64,000 bases of DNA, from assembly GCF_000003855.2 (NCBI RefSeq), contig NW_003101680.1, positions 5,824,903 to 5,888,902 on the forward strand, read 5' to 3'. A program made the translations under genes and the position numbers. Within the stretch, counting starts at the first letter, position 1. Every line of letters begins with the position of its first letter. Origin of the DNA: Blastomyces gilchristii SLH14081. Taxonomy: Eukaryota; Ascomycota; Eurotiomycetes; Onygenales; Ajellomycetaceae. The notes beneath the pieces are model-generated. The model worked only from the letters and a program-made list of their open reading frames with translations. It searched no databases and had not been told where the DNA came from. Below are positions 1 through 11,800 of the stretch, one piece after another.

Positions 1-740
1 ATAAAGTTTCTATATAATGAGATCTATGTTAACTATGAAATGCCGCGCGAGATTCTAACTAATAACAGTGTGAACCTCATAGAAGGGACAGTAAGGCATT
101 TCATAAGCCAGTTATAGACAAGACATTATAGAGTAACACTATATCATCCGCGGACAAACAGAAAGATGAAATGCTTGAATGAAATCTTGAGCAACATGTT
201 AATAAAATATCTAGTTAACAAGTCTACATGACTATAGAATAAATATCTCAGACAGGTGCTATTAGTCACATAAATTTGACAGTATACAGTCTTCAAGTGT
301 TCATCATTCTACCTGTTGTATGAATTGCATCCACGCATCTCAGAGAATGCTTTGAAACAGATGAGAGAGAGAACAGTAGTTATAGTTACAGCAGTAGCAG
401 TTGCAGATAAAGCAGTTACAGACATGAAATCAAGATTGAAAGAGATCAGTCATGCATGTGCAAAAGCTAATGAGTTACTCCTGAATCAAGCAATTCAATC
501 AAAAAGAATATAAGATTTACTAGTTAAGAAATTGAGTCTCAAGATGAGAATATAAGTTCTCATATATAATGAGAGTTCTGAGAAGTTTCAATCTAGATGA
601 TTTAAGCTCTACAAAATACTCAAATCACATTCACTGAAAATATATGTGTTGAAGAAATCAGAGAGATAGATCTTATACAACTTAATAAATAATTCATATC
701 TTATAAAGATGAAGATACAAGATCTAAGCAGATTATAATT
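1..740 (+). pseudogene. Degenerate integrase C-terminal half of Gypsy X1
   Basis: Reading on the + strand gives integrase-core sequence: a REILTNNSVNLIEG block (where a D-N-G usually stands in this fold), then TLYHPRTN, an L-W-(D/N)-x-Y-L block, and a closing module reading FQSR-stop-FKLYKILKSH, which fits the usual fungal Gypsy F-Q-x-x-W-x-G-P-Y-K-(I/V)-L. A 65-codon open stretch (316-513) survives near the end. Several TGA and TAA stops interrupt it. The enzyme would join cDNA to chromosomal target DNA; this copy cannot. No clear chromodomain follows, unlike families A and F. Confidence 0.85.
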
Positions 741-1533
741 ATTTACAGTACTATTATTAGTATTGAAAAAGAAGAGACTTACAATTGAAAAGTCTCATAA
801 AGTAAGAGAAATCATAGATGCTTATAAATCAGATAATCTCACTTATTTCAATCTTTTCATAATAATAAGAAAAAAATGAGAAGAAATGAAGAAATGAGAT
901 AAATATCACACTTTAATAAGTGATGAGACTGTAGCTGATTATATAATAACACATCACAGATAGCAGATATAACACAGTAAAGAGTAGTTTCAAAGCAGCA
1001 GACTTACACATGAATCAGATCACAGAAGAAAAAGAAATTCAGAGTTGAATTTAACTGTTTATATCAGTTCAATTATAAAGATAACAGAGAATGAAACATC
1101 TGAAATATTCACAGATATATGAGATCAAGTCATCTCAATCTCTGAAGATGCTTAGAGATCAGATTAGATTAGTTTCAATGAGCTATTCAATATAGTAGTC
1201 TAAGCAGGCAAAGAGAGACAGTATAATGTGTAAGACAGAATTACAAGAGATAAAAGCTGCTGAACCTAGTCACTAAACACTGTATTATATAGAGAGTATG
1301 TAAGAGTAGTAACTAGCAGACAAGAAAAAGTAGAAGAAAAGAGAGAGAATAATGAATTGATCATTAACTGTAAGAATTAACTATAAAAGACAAATGTTAT
1401 CATACACATCTCATTCATTTTCATACACTACATGTTTAATCTATTTTCAACACCATGCCATGTAAAAAGAAAAACATCAAAAACAAAGAAAATTTTAAAA
1501 CTTGAGATTTGTAAGGAATTTGAGAGCTGCAAG

Positions 1534-1911
1534 TCACTCTTGTAACAATATCATACATATCTCTGATTTCTCTATTACTCTGTGTATAACATTAATATCA
1601 TTCATCACAAGATTGACTGAAATGCTAATATAGAAATGTGTACACATACACATAGAAAAATTGAAGAAGAGTGTAAGACCTGCAGAACTAGAAGTCAGAG
1701 CAGAGAGAGTGAAGACAGAAGAAATGAAAGAAGAAGAAGACACAGCGCTGAATAAACAATAGTGAGAGTCATCTGAATCTGAATACTTATGACTCAGTAT
1801 GCACACAATCTTCTCTACAGAGAAGAGAGAGAAAGTGCTGAGAGAAGCTTGAGAACAGAAAAGAGTAGTCTCCGCAGTATTATCATCTTTGATTAAAATG
1901 ATCTCTGACAC
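1534..1911 (-). pseudogene. Antisense frame of Gypsy X1, possible membrane segment
   Basis: A 125-codon frame runs opposite to pol. Its second half (SAGLTLFFNFS, then THFYI, VNLVMNDIN, IHRVIEK) matches the frame at 27904-28158 in X2. The AGLTLFFNF region is hydrophobic, but serine may stand for mutated proline and cysteine for mutated arginine, so composition is unreliable. The product is not recognised. It could be a remnant of an accessory gene carried by X, or chance openness in AT-rich DNA. Confidence 0.4.
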
Positions 1912-1954
1912 TGAAGCAACTAAGAATCATTATTAGAGTATGAAAATCACAAAA

Positions 1955-2206
1955 TCAGAGATGAGAACAGTTATTAAATGAACACTCACTGATCTTAGAA
2001 TTGTACATGTAATTACAACATGTACAAGACTTCTCAGAAAGAGAGAGAGAGACACAGAGAAATACAGAGAGAAGAATATAATATATAAATGACTTATTCT
2101 CATAATAATATCTTAGACAAGGCATACAAGTCTCACATCTGTGAGTGTAAAGGAGTATAACATCTGTGTTCTCATTTGTGAAAACACAGATATCTTTTGC
2201 CTGCAT
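1955..2206 (-). pseudogene. Antisense cysteine-containing frame of Gypsy X1
   Basis: An 83-codon frame on the strand opposite to pol has the same length and layout as 27507-27761 in X2. Shared blocks are VILLYTHRCET, LRYYYENK, CVSLSLSEKSC and NYMYNSKI. Cysteine pairs are suggestive of a metal-binding fold, but CGT-to-TGT transitions turn arginine into cysteine in this mutational setting, so this is weak. Function unknown. Confidence 0.4.
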
Positions 2207-2276
2207 TATAAAGTCAGATAACAGATATCAGAGAATAGACTGATACAGATCTATCATTTCAAAGAAATTCATTAGA

Positions 2277-2477
2277 GTGAATGTCTCTGTGATGTTGAAC
2301 TTTATAGTTGTAAAAAGTTTCTTAGTGTTTATGAACACTACAACTTCATGTATAACAAAACTCATAATAATTTCCTCTAAGAACAGAAAAATCAGTGTCA
2401 GAAAGAGAAGATTGAAAAGGAAAAGACTTATAATCTCAATACTATTGAGAAGAAGAGTGATTGTTGAGTATAAATGA
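2277..2477 (+). pseudogene. Short sense frame in Gypsy X1 post-pol region
   Basis: This 66-codon frame has a hydrophobic first half (VVKSFLVFMNT) and a lysine/arginine-rich second half. The equivalent in X2 is 27257-27439 on the - strand, with VVKSFLMFMN kept. It lies between two antisense frames. It may be a remnant of real coding sequence or non-coding DNA that happens to be open; no family recognised. Confidence 0.3.
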
Positions 2478-2537
2478 ATAATTATCTCACTATAAATACT
2501 TAAAATGAATATAATACTCAGTATCTGTAACCAAGCT

Positions 2538-2873
2538 TTAGATAGTTGTATTATACCTTATCTTTGTACAATAAATTATTCTATAGATCAGTAAGAAGAA
2601 TGAGAGTATACACACTGAGAAATGTGATTTATTAAGTTTATACAATATCTTCTTGAAAGAGGAAGAGCTAGTAATGAAAGTATAAGCAGAAGCAAACATA
2701 GCAGAATTAGAAGTAATAGAAGCAGAGATAGCAGAAGTGAGAGAATCAGACACAGAGATAAGTGTAGAAGATTGAGAGAGAGCAGCAGAAAAAGAAACAG
2801 AGAGAATAGAGAGAGATGTGAAAGACTCAGTTATACATAACATAGACAATTTCTTCATTATCATATTCTTCAA
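2538..2873 (-). pseudogene. Antisense Ser/Thr-rich frame of Gypsy X1
   Basis: A 111-codon frame opposite to pol matches the longer frame at 26727-27188 in X2: a start region ending KKLSMLC, a serine/threonine/alanine-rich middle, then FKKILYKLNKS, a hydrophobic stretch and IIYCTK. In X2 the frame extends further upstream with FVFIYIESSYVERF. Much of the serine may derive from proline through CC-to-TC change. Unknown product; I infer that it was once a separate gene or exon within X. Confidence 0.4.
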
Positions 2874-3510
2874 GTTCTTGATCAGTGATTCAACATTGAG
2901 TTTACTATTATCAGTAAATGCAGATCTGTCAATGTGTAAAGATTTTATATAAAGAAAAATAAATACATCAGCATCTGCATTTATAAAAAATTGTGTCAGA
3001 AAACATGATCAGATACTCACTGAGAAAAGAAGATTGAGAGTGTATAAGAAGATGAAGAAGATGTGTCATTTATAATAGTACATTCTGACAATTGTTAGAA
3101 GATAAACAAATTCTGATCATGTTTTACAATATGTTACATCTACTGCTAACAAACTGTCTGATATGAGTACTATAATGATACTTTTTATGAGAGCAGTGAG
3201 TCATCATCAGAAACATATATAATATAATAGATGAACAGATAGAAGATATTGAACAGAAGAAGAGACAGAAATCTTAAATAAGATAATAATATTCAATGAT
3301 CATAATAATGAAGAAGATGATTGAAAAATGAAAAAAGTTAGTGAATAAGTGATGTAATATACTGAAAGTTTCTTTGTGAGAATGTATACAGAATACTAGC
3401 TGAATCAGAAATAGACTACACAATTATAAATACTAGTGATATGCTAATCCGCATGAAGCTAGAGTGTATATCATGATTATATAAGTGTAACTGAATCTGA
3501 TAAGAGAGAA

Positions 3511-3677
3511 TGTGATTCAGAAGAATGTACAACTGCTGAATAATAACACAGTCACTTCTGAACATGCTTACAAATGTAAAGAGATCATAGCAGTCACTAA
3601 TTAATTTAGTATAATGTATATAAGAAGTCAGTGTATGTCTATAATCATATACTGACTCAAGCAATCTTTGAATCACA
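3511..3677 (+). repeat. 3' LTR of Gypsy X1 (167 bp)
   Basis: The repeat starts TGTGATTCAGAAG and ends CTTTGAATCACA, with a 9-bp inverted terminus TGTGATTCA/TGAATCACA. The same unit, in reverse, forms both ends of X2: 17077-26278 once insertions are removed (again 167 bp) and 61844-62009 (166 bp). Confidence 0.9.
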
Positions 3678-3965
3678 TATTAAAAAAATCTGAAAAAATT
3701 ATTTTTTTCATAGATAATGTGAAAAGTAATCAGATTTAATGTAAAAATAATAAAATAACAATAATTTCTCAGAATAAACAGTGAAAAATAATCATTTTTC
3801 AAAAATTAAAATAAGACTGAAACTGAAAATTAAATTCACTCTAATTCAGTTTATTCAGTAATTACTTATATTAGAATTTAATAATAATTATTAATAATAC
3901 TTATTAAATAATTAAATATATTCTTGTATAAGTGAATTTTTTTATTTTCTTATGAAAACTACACT
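3678..3965. repeat. Direct repeat R1 (about 290 bp, AT-rich)
   Basis: This AT-rich block starts ATTAAAAAAATCTGAAAA and ends near GAAAACTACACT. It is repeated in direct orientation as R2 at 4569-4787 plus 16275-16338, which Gypsy A splits. No coding content seen. It may be part of a larger repeat whose other end was removed by X1. Confidence 0.75.
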
Positions 3966-4046
3966 TAGACTGACTAATGAGATTATAAATTTCACATTTA
4001 ACCTTATTTAATCTGATCTAATATATTTCTTAATATAAGTGTCATC
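3966..4046 (+). mobile_element. Strongly mutated MITE end fragment
   Basis: It opens TAGACTGACTAATGAG and then follows the 506-bp MITE (ATTTCACATTT, then ATTT-ATCTGATCT, then ATTTCTTAATATAA) for about 80 bp. MITE copy 1 sits inside it: similarity resumes after 4560 (GTCATCAGAACTAAGCATTAAAAAAA) before running into R2. So an older MITE or a longer relative was hit by a younger one. Confidence 0.6.
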
Positions 4047-4552
4047 TAGACTGGCCGCCAGAACCATGAATTTCACATTTGATCCCATTTGATCTGGTCT
4101 CATACATTTCTTGGCGTGAATCCCGCTGGGACTAGTCATTAAAAAAACATGCAAAGTGACTATATATGAGATCTTAAAATGGAATCATGACTTAAGAAAA
4201 ATGAGAAAGTGGTCTCATTTAATCTCATTTAGTCTCATTCTTAGCATAAAGTTACTATTTTTAGACATTTTAAGGTTTTTTTTACACTATTTTAAATTTT
4301 TTAAAAAGTAACGCTTTTTGATAATACTCAAATGAGATTTAAAGTCATTTAAAATAATAAAAATAATTTAAATTGAGAAGTGGAAATCATGGTCTCATTT
4401 GAAAAATGTGATAAGAGTAGACAGTAAGTTTCACTGAGACAGTATGAGACTACTATCTAATGTTAAAACTGTGTAATGAGATCAGTCGAATTGGTAATGA
4501 AACTATCAAAAAGTCTGGTCCTGGTCTCAGACACGGTCACACGGTCAGTCTA
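4047..4552 (+). mobile_element. hAT-like MITE copy 1 (506 bp)
   Basis: The terminal inverted repeat is TAGACTGGCC at the left and GGTCAGTCTA at the right. The flanks are GTGTCATC (4039-4046) and CTGTCATC (4553-4560), an 8-bp target duplication with one mismatch. The length equals copies 3 and 4 exactly. There is no coding capacity. 8-bp duplications point to the hAT superfamily, but no transposase is present to confirm it. This copy is less mutated than copy 4, keeping GGCCGCC and CCCGCTGGG. Confidence 0.88.
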
Positions 4553-4568
4553 CTGTCATCAGAACTAA

Positions 4569-4787
4569 GCATTAAAAAAATCTGAAAATAAATTATTTCT
4601 AAGAGAAATGATGTGAAAAATAATCAGATTTAATTCAAAAATAGTGAAATAAAAGTAATATCTCAGAATAAACTGTAAATGATAATTATTCTTTCAAAAT
4701 CAGAATAAGACTAAGACTGAATATTAAATTCAGTCTCATTCAGTTTATTCAGTGAGTGCTTATATAATCAGAATTTGATAATAATTA
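4569..4787. repeat. Direct repeat R2, first part
   Basis: Second copy of the block at 3678-3965, same orientation, interrupted after TTGAT by Gypsy A. It resumes at 16275. Confidence 0.75.
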
Positions 4788-4792
4788 TTGAT

Positions 4793-5110
4793 TGTAGCGG
4801 GCTGTGACTGATCAATTATATAGACTATTCTGTTATACTTCACAGATTTCTACTGCTTCAATTCTTGAGTATCAATTCTCAGCTGAAAATCTACAGAATT
4901 TCTATTCTTGCACTCTGAAGCTTCACTGTGTATAAAAACCTCTATTCTTCTGCTCTGAAGTTCCATCACATACATCACTATGTACATGTATAAATATTCA
5001 CTTCAATTATCAATTTTCACACTTTCTTTTTCTTTGCTTCTCTAACATTTTTCTCTCTGTTATATAAGACCTATATATTATATCAATCTATTCAGTGTAG
5101 GCCTCTTACA
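4793..5110 (+). repeat. 5' LTR of Gypsy A (318 bp)
   Basis: It runs from TGTAGCGGGC to CTCTTACA. A tandem pair of about 40 bp (CTATTCTT...CTCTGAAG, twice) lies in the upstream half, as in Gypsy G. A TATA-like TGTATAAATATTCAC lies near 4989. This TATA would serve element transcription. Confidence 0.93.
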
Positions 5111-5413
5111 CTAGAAAAACATTCATTATCTTCTTATTAAACATAATTACTCATCAAGATATCTGAACATGTAATAACACATAAGAAATAGAGAAACAGT
5201 TAAACAGTTAAGCAGACACTGAGTTCTCAGATAGAAGCTTACTCATCAGTCATTCTGACCTTATAATAAGATCTTATGAAGAGAGTAAGATCTTACAAAG
5301 AAAATATCAGTAAAAGATCTGAGAGTTCTGACATCACAGATATGTGAGATATTTATACAATTACACTTCTTCTGATTCTACAGATATCACACATTCAACA
5401 ATCAATATAATCA

Positions 5414-6839
5414 TGTCTAACAATAATATGAGAGAATCTTTCAATGTGAGCATAGATACAATGTCACAGTGGCTTTAAGCAATGTTGAAATTACAACAGT
5501 AACAGATAGCTGATATGCATGCAACTTAACAATGTTAATATGAGAAAATTCAATGATTATCTCAACTAGGAATCTCTGCACAGACAATTTCAACACTGAC
5601 AGAATGAAATATAAACATAATACAGATACTGAAGAAACACTTAGATACTTCTGTATATTTCAACACTTCTGATCTCACTCTTTACTCATCATGAAGATTG
5701 AAAATGCTTGTAAAACTAAGTATAGATGAAGATATCATCAGTTCACTAATCAATCAAGATGAATATATCAATGAACAGTTGAGAGATCACATGAAATAGA
5801 AGTTTTATTCATGAATTAAAGCATGTGAATCAGCATTATAAATATCTGACAATATTAACAAATATCTTGATATTCTGTTCTGAGACACTGTCATGTAATA
5901 GAAAGCATTAGATTGATTACAGAATATCTGACAGAGAAATACTTCTTCTACAATATTTATCTCTGACTTCAACATCAAGATTCTAGATACAGGTGATCAA
6001 TCTTGAGAGAATTGAATGAAGATTATTATGCTCAAGAAGACATTAACTTTCAAACTCTTATAGACTCTTATAAGTGTAGATGAAGACCAGACTTATGAAG
6101 GGTTCTGTATACAACTTCAAACATTGAATGATCATCTTATCAAGCTCAAGAGTATATAGAATAGTGACAGAAGATGTTACACTTCAGCTACTCATATATC
6201 TATGCTGAAGAATGACAATACAGATGTCATGAATTAAGTGAACTCAAATGTCTACATGTAAGCAAGAATCTTCACTGGCTAAACAGGCTTTCAATTTCCT
6301 GAGATCACTTCTGAAGAAGTTGCTGATCAATATCAATGAGAAGTGTGCATCAACTGTAACTGATCAGAACACATTACTTTCAAAAGCTGATCAGTTTACA
6401 TGCCTTCTCACTTAAAGAATGAATCAATATCTGTTCACATTAATCACATTGCATTGAAAGAAGATTCAGAAGATAACTATGAGAATGTCTCAATAAAACA
6501 GGGAAAAGATTAGCTTCTATTCAAATTCATAAACAGAAGCTTGAAGAGGTTGAACAATAATAATTTGAAGAGAAAATATCAGTGAACATGATACTTGTAT
6601 CTACTGTGATTGATAATATGTATAATATGAAAGCCATGATAGACAGCAGTCTATATTATTATGCAATGATTAAATCTTCAGTTATAAGAAATTATAATCT
6701 TCAGTGTATTCACTTATTAAAACCTTAACTTCTCACAGGATTTGATGACTTAAAAGACATTTATACTCATTATATGATGAAGTTGAACATAGATGTCAAA
6801 GAACATCAATGAGAAGATGTCTACATATATGAAGTTAAT
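5414..6839 (+). pseudogene. Degenerate gag-protease of Gypsy A
   Basis: The likely start is ATGTCTAACAATAATATG at about 5414. In Gypsy C and G the matching start lies at the same distance from the LTR. The reading shows a gag-like helical region, then a zinc knuckle near 6346 (CINCN-stop-SEH, with the final cysteine lost), then a retropepsin site near 6640 (AMIDSS where an active enzyme would have D-S/T-G). Gag would form the particle and protease would cleave the polyprotein. The frame has many TGA/TAG stops and is cut by Gypsy B at 6840, just after the protease-like domain. Confidence 0.85.
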
Positions 6840-7203
6840 TGTGGCGGGCTGCGCCCGATCAATCATATAGACTATTCCGTTACACTCCACAGATTCCAAC
6901 CGCTCCATTCTCGAACGCGTACACTCCGATTCTCAGCCATTCTCAATCGCCGATCCTCGGCCGCCACAAACATGTATGCTCCGATTCTCGGCCATTCTCG
7001 ATCACCAATCCTCAGCCGTCACAAACACATATAGATTCTTCCGCCCTGAAGCCTCACTGCATATGTCATCATATACATGTATAAATATTCACTTCAATTG
7101 CTGATTCTCACACTTTCTCTTTCTTTCCTTCTTTAACATTTATCTCTTTGTTATATAAGACCTATCAATATTATATCAATCTATTCAGTGTAGACCTCTT
7201 ACA
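6840..7203 (+). repeat. 5' LTR of Gypsy B (364 bp), largely unmutated
   Basis: It starts TGTGGCGGGCTGCGCC and ends CTCTTACA. It contains a 55-bp tandem repeat (starting 6924 and 6979, CTCCGATTCTC at each start). CpG and CC/GG are frequent up to about 7050, in contrast to the adjoining DNA. Confidence 0.93.
7080..7087 (+). promoter_or_regulatory. TATA box in Gypsy B LTR
   Basis: TATAAATA lies in the context TGTATAAATATTCACT, and the same octamer recurs at the same place in the LTRs of A, C, E and G. It is the probable core promoter of the element. The octamer escapes change in all copies, as it has no C or G. Confidence 0.65.
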
Positions 7204-7486
7204 CTAGAAAAACATTCATCATCTTCTTATTAGAAATGATTATTCACTGAGATATTCAAACATGTAATGACATGTAAGAAATAGAGAAACAGTCAAATAG
7301 TTAAGCAGACACTGAGTTCTCAGATAGAAGCTTGCTTGTCAGTTGTTCTGACTCTGTAATAAGATCTTACAAAGAGAATATCAGTGAAAGACCTAAGAGT
7401 TCTGACACTCAGATGTATGAGATATTCATATGATTACACTTCTTCAGATTTCACAGATATCACACATCTGATAAAACAATATAATC

Positions 7487-8880
7487 ATATCTAATGATAA
7501 TATGAAAGAACCTTTGAATGTGAGTATAGAAGTAATATCACAGTAACTCTGAGTATGGTTAAAATTTCAACAGTGATAGATAGCAGATATACATACAACT
7601 CAGTAACTTCAATACAAAGAGATTCAAGGATTAACTGATGTGATTTCAACATCTACAGAATCAAATATAAAAGTGCTAAAAGAACACTTAGATACTTCTA
7701 CATATTTTAATACTTCTGATCTCACTCTCTACTCATTATGAAGAATGAAAATGCTTATGAAACTAAGTATAGATAAAGATGTCATTGATTCATTAATCAA
7801 TCAAGATTAATATATCATTGAACAATTGAAGAATCATGAAAAACAGAAGTTTTATTCATGAATGAAAGTATATGAATCAGCATTATGAATGCCTTATAAT
7901 ATTATCAAATATCTTGATGTTCTGTTCTGAGACACTGTCATGCAACAGAAAGTATTAGATTAATTATAGAGTGTCTGACAGAGAAACATTTCTCTTATAA
8001 CATTCATCTCTGACTTGAACACTAAGATCTTAGAAGTAGGTGATCAATCTTGAGAGAATGAAATGAAGATTAGCATGCTTAAGAAGACATTAACTTTCAA
8101 ACTCTTACAGATTCTTATAAGTGTAAACAAAGATTTAACTTATAAAGACTTCTGTATACAGCTCTGAACATTGAATGATTATTCTATCAAGCTCAAGAGT
8201 ATATAGAACAGTGATAGAAGATATTACATCTCAGTTACTCATACATCTGTACTGAAGAATAACAATGATGCAGATGCTATGAATTGAGTAGACTTAAATA
8301 TCTATGTATAAGCAAGAGTCTCTGCTGTCTGAACAGACTTCTGAGTTTCTGAGATCACTCTTGAAGAAGTCACTGATTGATATTAATGAGAAGTGTGCAT
8401 CAACTGTAACTAATCAGAGCATATTACTTTTAACTGCTGATCAGCCTATGTATCTCCTTACTTAAGGAATAAATCAGTGTCTGTCTGCACTAATCACATT
8501 GCAGTGAAGAAAGATTTAGAAGATAACTATAAGAATACTCTGATGAAACAGAGAAAAGATTAGCTTCTGTTCAAATTTGTAAACAGAAGCTTGAAGAGAT
8601 CAGATAATAACAATTTGCAGAGAAAATGACAATGAATATGATTCTTGTATCTACTGTGATTAATAACATGTATAATATAAAAGCTATGATAGACAGCAGT
8701 CTATATCACTATGTAATAATAAAATCTTCAGTTATAAGACATCATAACCTTCATTATATTCTCTTATCAAAACTCTGACTTCTTACAGAATTTGATGATT
8801 TAAAAGATGTTTACATCTGTTACATGATAAAACTAAACATAGATGTTGAAGATTATCAGTGTGAAGATGTCTATGTATAT
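7487..8880 (+). pseudogene. Degenerate gag-protease of Gypsy B
   Basis: It aligns by eye to Gypsy A gag. The start codon has become ATA (CATATCTAATGAT at 7486 on, against CATGTCTAACAAT in A). The zinc knuckle near 8396 reads CINCN-stop-SEHITFN. The protease site near 8690 reads AMIDSS. Numerous TGA, TAA and TAG codons interrupt it. Flow into pol is uninterrupted here, unlike in A. Confidence 0.82.
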
Positions 8881-11800
8881 GAAGTTGATAATCTTGATTA
8901 TAATCTAATATTAGAACTTGCCTGGCTATCTGAACAAGGTATCTTGTTAAATGCCTGAAACAGGAGTTTAATATTCTCTAATAATGATAGGATTCATGAA
9001 GATGATATTCGCAAGACTATGGATCTTACACAGATCTCTGTCAACACTTATGAAATGCGCTGAAAAAGAAGTCATCAAAACCACTGACAGAGTCACTGAC
9101 AAAGTCACTGATAGCAGAATCATGTATCAATCTATTTCACTAGTCTGGCTGATATCAAGAAAGCTCTAGAAAAGTTATCCTGTACTATAATAACAGATTC
9201 TCAGGCAAAACTCTCTCAATAATATCATGAATACCTAGATGTCTTCTGACACGATAATATTATGAATATACATTCTTTACAAGGCTCAGAAGTGGATCAC
9301 AGTATTAAGTTAGAAAAGAAGAATGATAAGAACTCTGAGTCACTGTGAGACCCTCTTTATAATATGTCTTGAGATGAACTTCTTCTTCTTCAGAAGACAC
9401 TCAATGATCTGTTGAATAAGAAATTCATATGTATTAGTAACTCTTTCACTGCAGCTTCTATTCTCTTTGCAAAGAAGTCAGATGAAGAACTCTGATTCTG
9501 TATGAACTATCAAGGTCTGAACAGATTGATAAAGAAAGATTGTTATCTCTTATCTCTCATCAATGAATCTCTAGCATGAATTAAATAAGCTCAATGATTT
9601 ACAAAGCTAGATGTTATCACTGTGTTTCATAAGATTTGTATCACTGAAGAAGATGAATGACTTACAGCATTCTGAACATGTTATGATCTCTTTGACTAGA
9701 TAGTCACACTCTTTGAACTAGCTAACACTCTCAGTACATTTCAGAAGTATATCAACTGAGCACTCTGAGATTTTCTTGATAAGTTTGCATCTACTTATCT
9801 AGATGACATTCTCATCTTCACTGATAGATTGAGAAAAGAGCATCAAGAGTATGTGTGAAGGGTATTATAACAACTACAAGAAGCAGGACTATCAATTGAT
9901 ATTAACAAGTGTGATTTTGAAGTTAAGAGTACTAAATACTTAGATTTCATCATAGAAGCTGGTAAGTGAATTTGAATGAATTCTGAGAAGATCTCTGTCA
10001 TTCTTGAATGAGAAGCTTCATGTACTGTGAAAGATATATGAAGCTTTATTGAATTTACTAACTTCTATCAGTGATTTATACAAAAGTTCTCAGATATTAT
10101 AAGATCACTTACATAACTCACTAAGAAAGACTCAGTATTTCAATGATCAGTGAATATTGAAGCTGCATTTATACAGATAAAGAAGATGTTCATTAATGTC
10201 TCTGTACTAATAATATTCAATTCTGATCATGAGACAGTTGTTGAAGCTGATTTCTCTGACTATGTGACAGAAGAAGTGATATTGTAATATGATGATGAAG
10301 ATGTTCTACAATCATATGTCTTCATATCTAAGAGACTGAGTCTCACTGAATGCAATTATGAGATCTATGACAAGAAACTTCTCATGATTATACACTGTCT
10401 AAAACAATGAGACTCTGAACTCTGAAGTGTCTCTGAATTTGAGATAATCACAGATTATAAGAATCTCAAATATTTTATAATAATATATAAACTCACTGAA
10501 CAACAGATGCAATGATTGAAGTTTCTAAGCCACTTTCATTTTACAATATACTATCACCTCAACAGTCAGAACTCAATGACAGATGCTCTCTTATGATGAG
10601 AATAAGATATACTGTTCAATATGACAGATATATACTGAATGAATTAAGAACATCAACTCTTAAATCTGAAGATATTAGTTGATCATGATGAGATCACTCA
10701 TGACACTATACATGCTTTGCTGATCAGAACATTCTCTGAATCTACATTGAATAAATTGTGATATACAACAGCTCAAACTGATGAACTTCTTCAAATACTC
10801 ATCAAAGTAGTATATCAAGAAGTAACTCAATTTCTCCCAGAACTACATATAAGAATCAATATCTCAGAATGTTCAATCAATGATAATAACACTCTATGAT
10901 TCTGTGAACAATGCTGAGTCTCTCACTCTGAACTCTTATATATGTGAATAATGCAAGAGATGCATGATTCATGTATAACTTATTATTCAGGCTGTGAACA
11001 ACTGTATAGAATGATCTTCTGAGAGTTCTACTAGTCTGAGATATTAAACAGCATCAGACACTTTGTCTGAAACTGCAACTGTTGTTCTTGCATTATCTTA
11101 TAAAAGAACTGTAGAAAGAATCTGCTGAAATTACTTAATATCTCTGATAGAATCTGATAAGATGTGATAATTGACTTCACTGTTGATCTCTCTGAGAGTA
11201 AAGATTGTAGAAACATTCTGATCATTATGAATCAATTGAGTAAAGATATAATATTAAAATCTTGTAATAAAATAAATACTAAACAAGTTACTAAAGCTTT
11301 TCTACAGAGTCTGTTCTATTGAATGCATGAATTGCTGAGCTCTAAAGTATTGAATTGAGACTGTCAATGTATGAGTGCTCTCTGAATAAGAATCTGTCAA
11401 GTTCTTAAGATTATATATTATTTGTCAACTGTCTATCATTCTGAGACTGATTATACATCAGAACAGATAATTCAGATCATAAAGAATTATCTTTATAAAT
11501 TCTGTAACTACTTATAAGATGACTGATATGACCTTCCTCTACACACAGAGATTACTATCAATGATTAAGATGCTGTTTTAACAGATATAAGTCTGTTCTT
11601 TCTTACACACAGTTATCACATGAAGATATTAAATCTTCTAGAGATTATACAGTTCACACTGAACTTTTACAGTCTGATTCAGATTGCTGATAATATAGTA
11701 ATAAAACTCTGAGATATCTGTGATTGAGCAGAAGTCTTTATAGTGAGTGCTAAACAGAATTAAGAAGATTAAACTAATGTTTATTAAGACTCTGCTGAAC

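Larger units (their letters stand above)
741..3510. other. Long post-pol segment of Gypsy X1
   Basis: About 2.8 kb lies between the integrase and the 3' LTR, far more than the usual short spacer. A sense reading around 781-975 includes ISDETVADYIITHH and is kept in X2 (near 28790-28960), so some coding-like DNA continues after integrase. Further on, three open frames on the opposite strand (2873-2538, 2206-1955, 1911-1534) and one on the sense strand (2277-2477) are retained in both copies. I do not recognise the products. Confidence 0.6.
1..3677 (+). mobile_element. Gypsy element X1, 3' part (integrase to 3' LTR)
   Basis: This is the 3' portion of a Ty3/Gypsy retrotransposon whose 5' part lies outside the window. 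It holds the end of integrase (1-740), a long 2.8-kb post-pol segment, and a 3' LTR (3511-3677). It is the reverse complement of X2 internal DNA at about 26279-29730, and the same short open frames recur in the same order in both copies, so the extent and orientation are firm. The coding part is full of transition-type stops. The right end abuts a direct repeat starting at 3678. Confidence 0.9.

Noticed and set aside
316..513. Independent small gene (65 codons)
   Set aside because: It is the in-frame continuation of the X1 integrase between two mutation-derived stops.
1955..2206. Zinc-finger protein from the cysteine pairs
   Set aside because: Cysteines differ between X1 and X2 and may come from mutated arginine codons.
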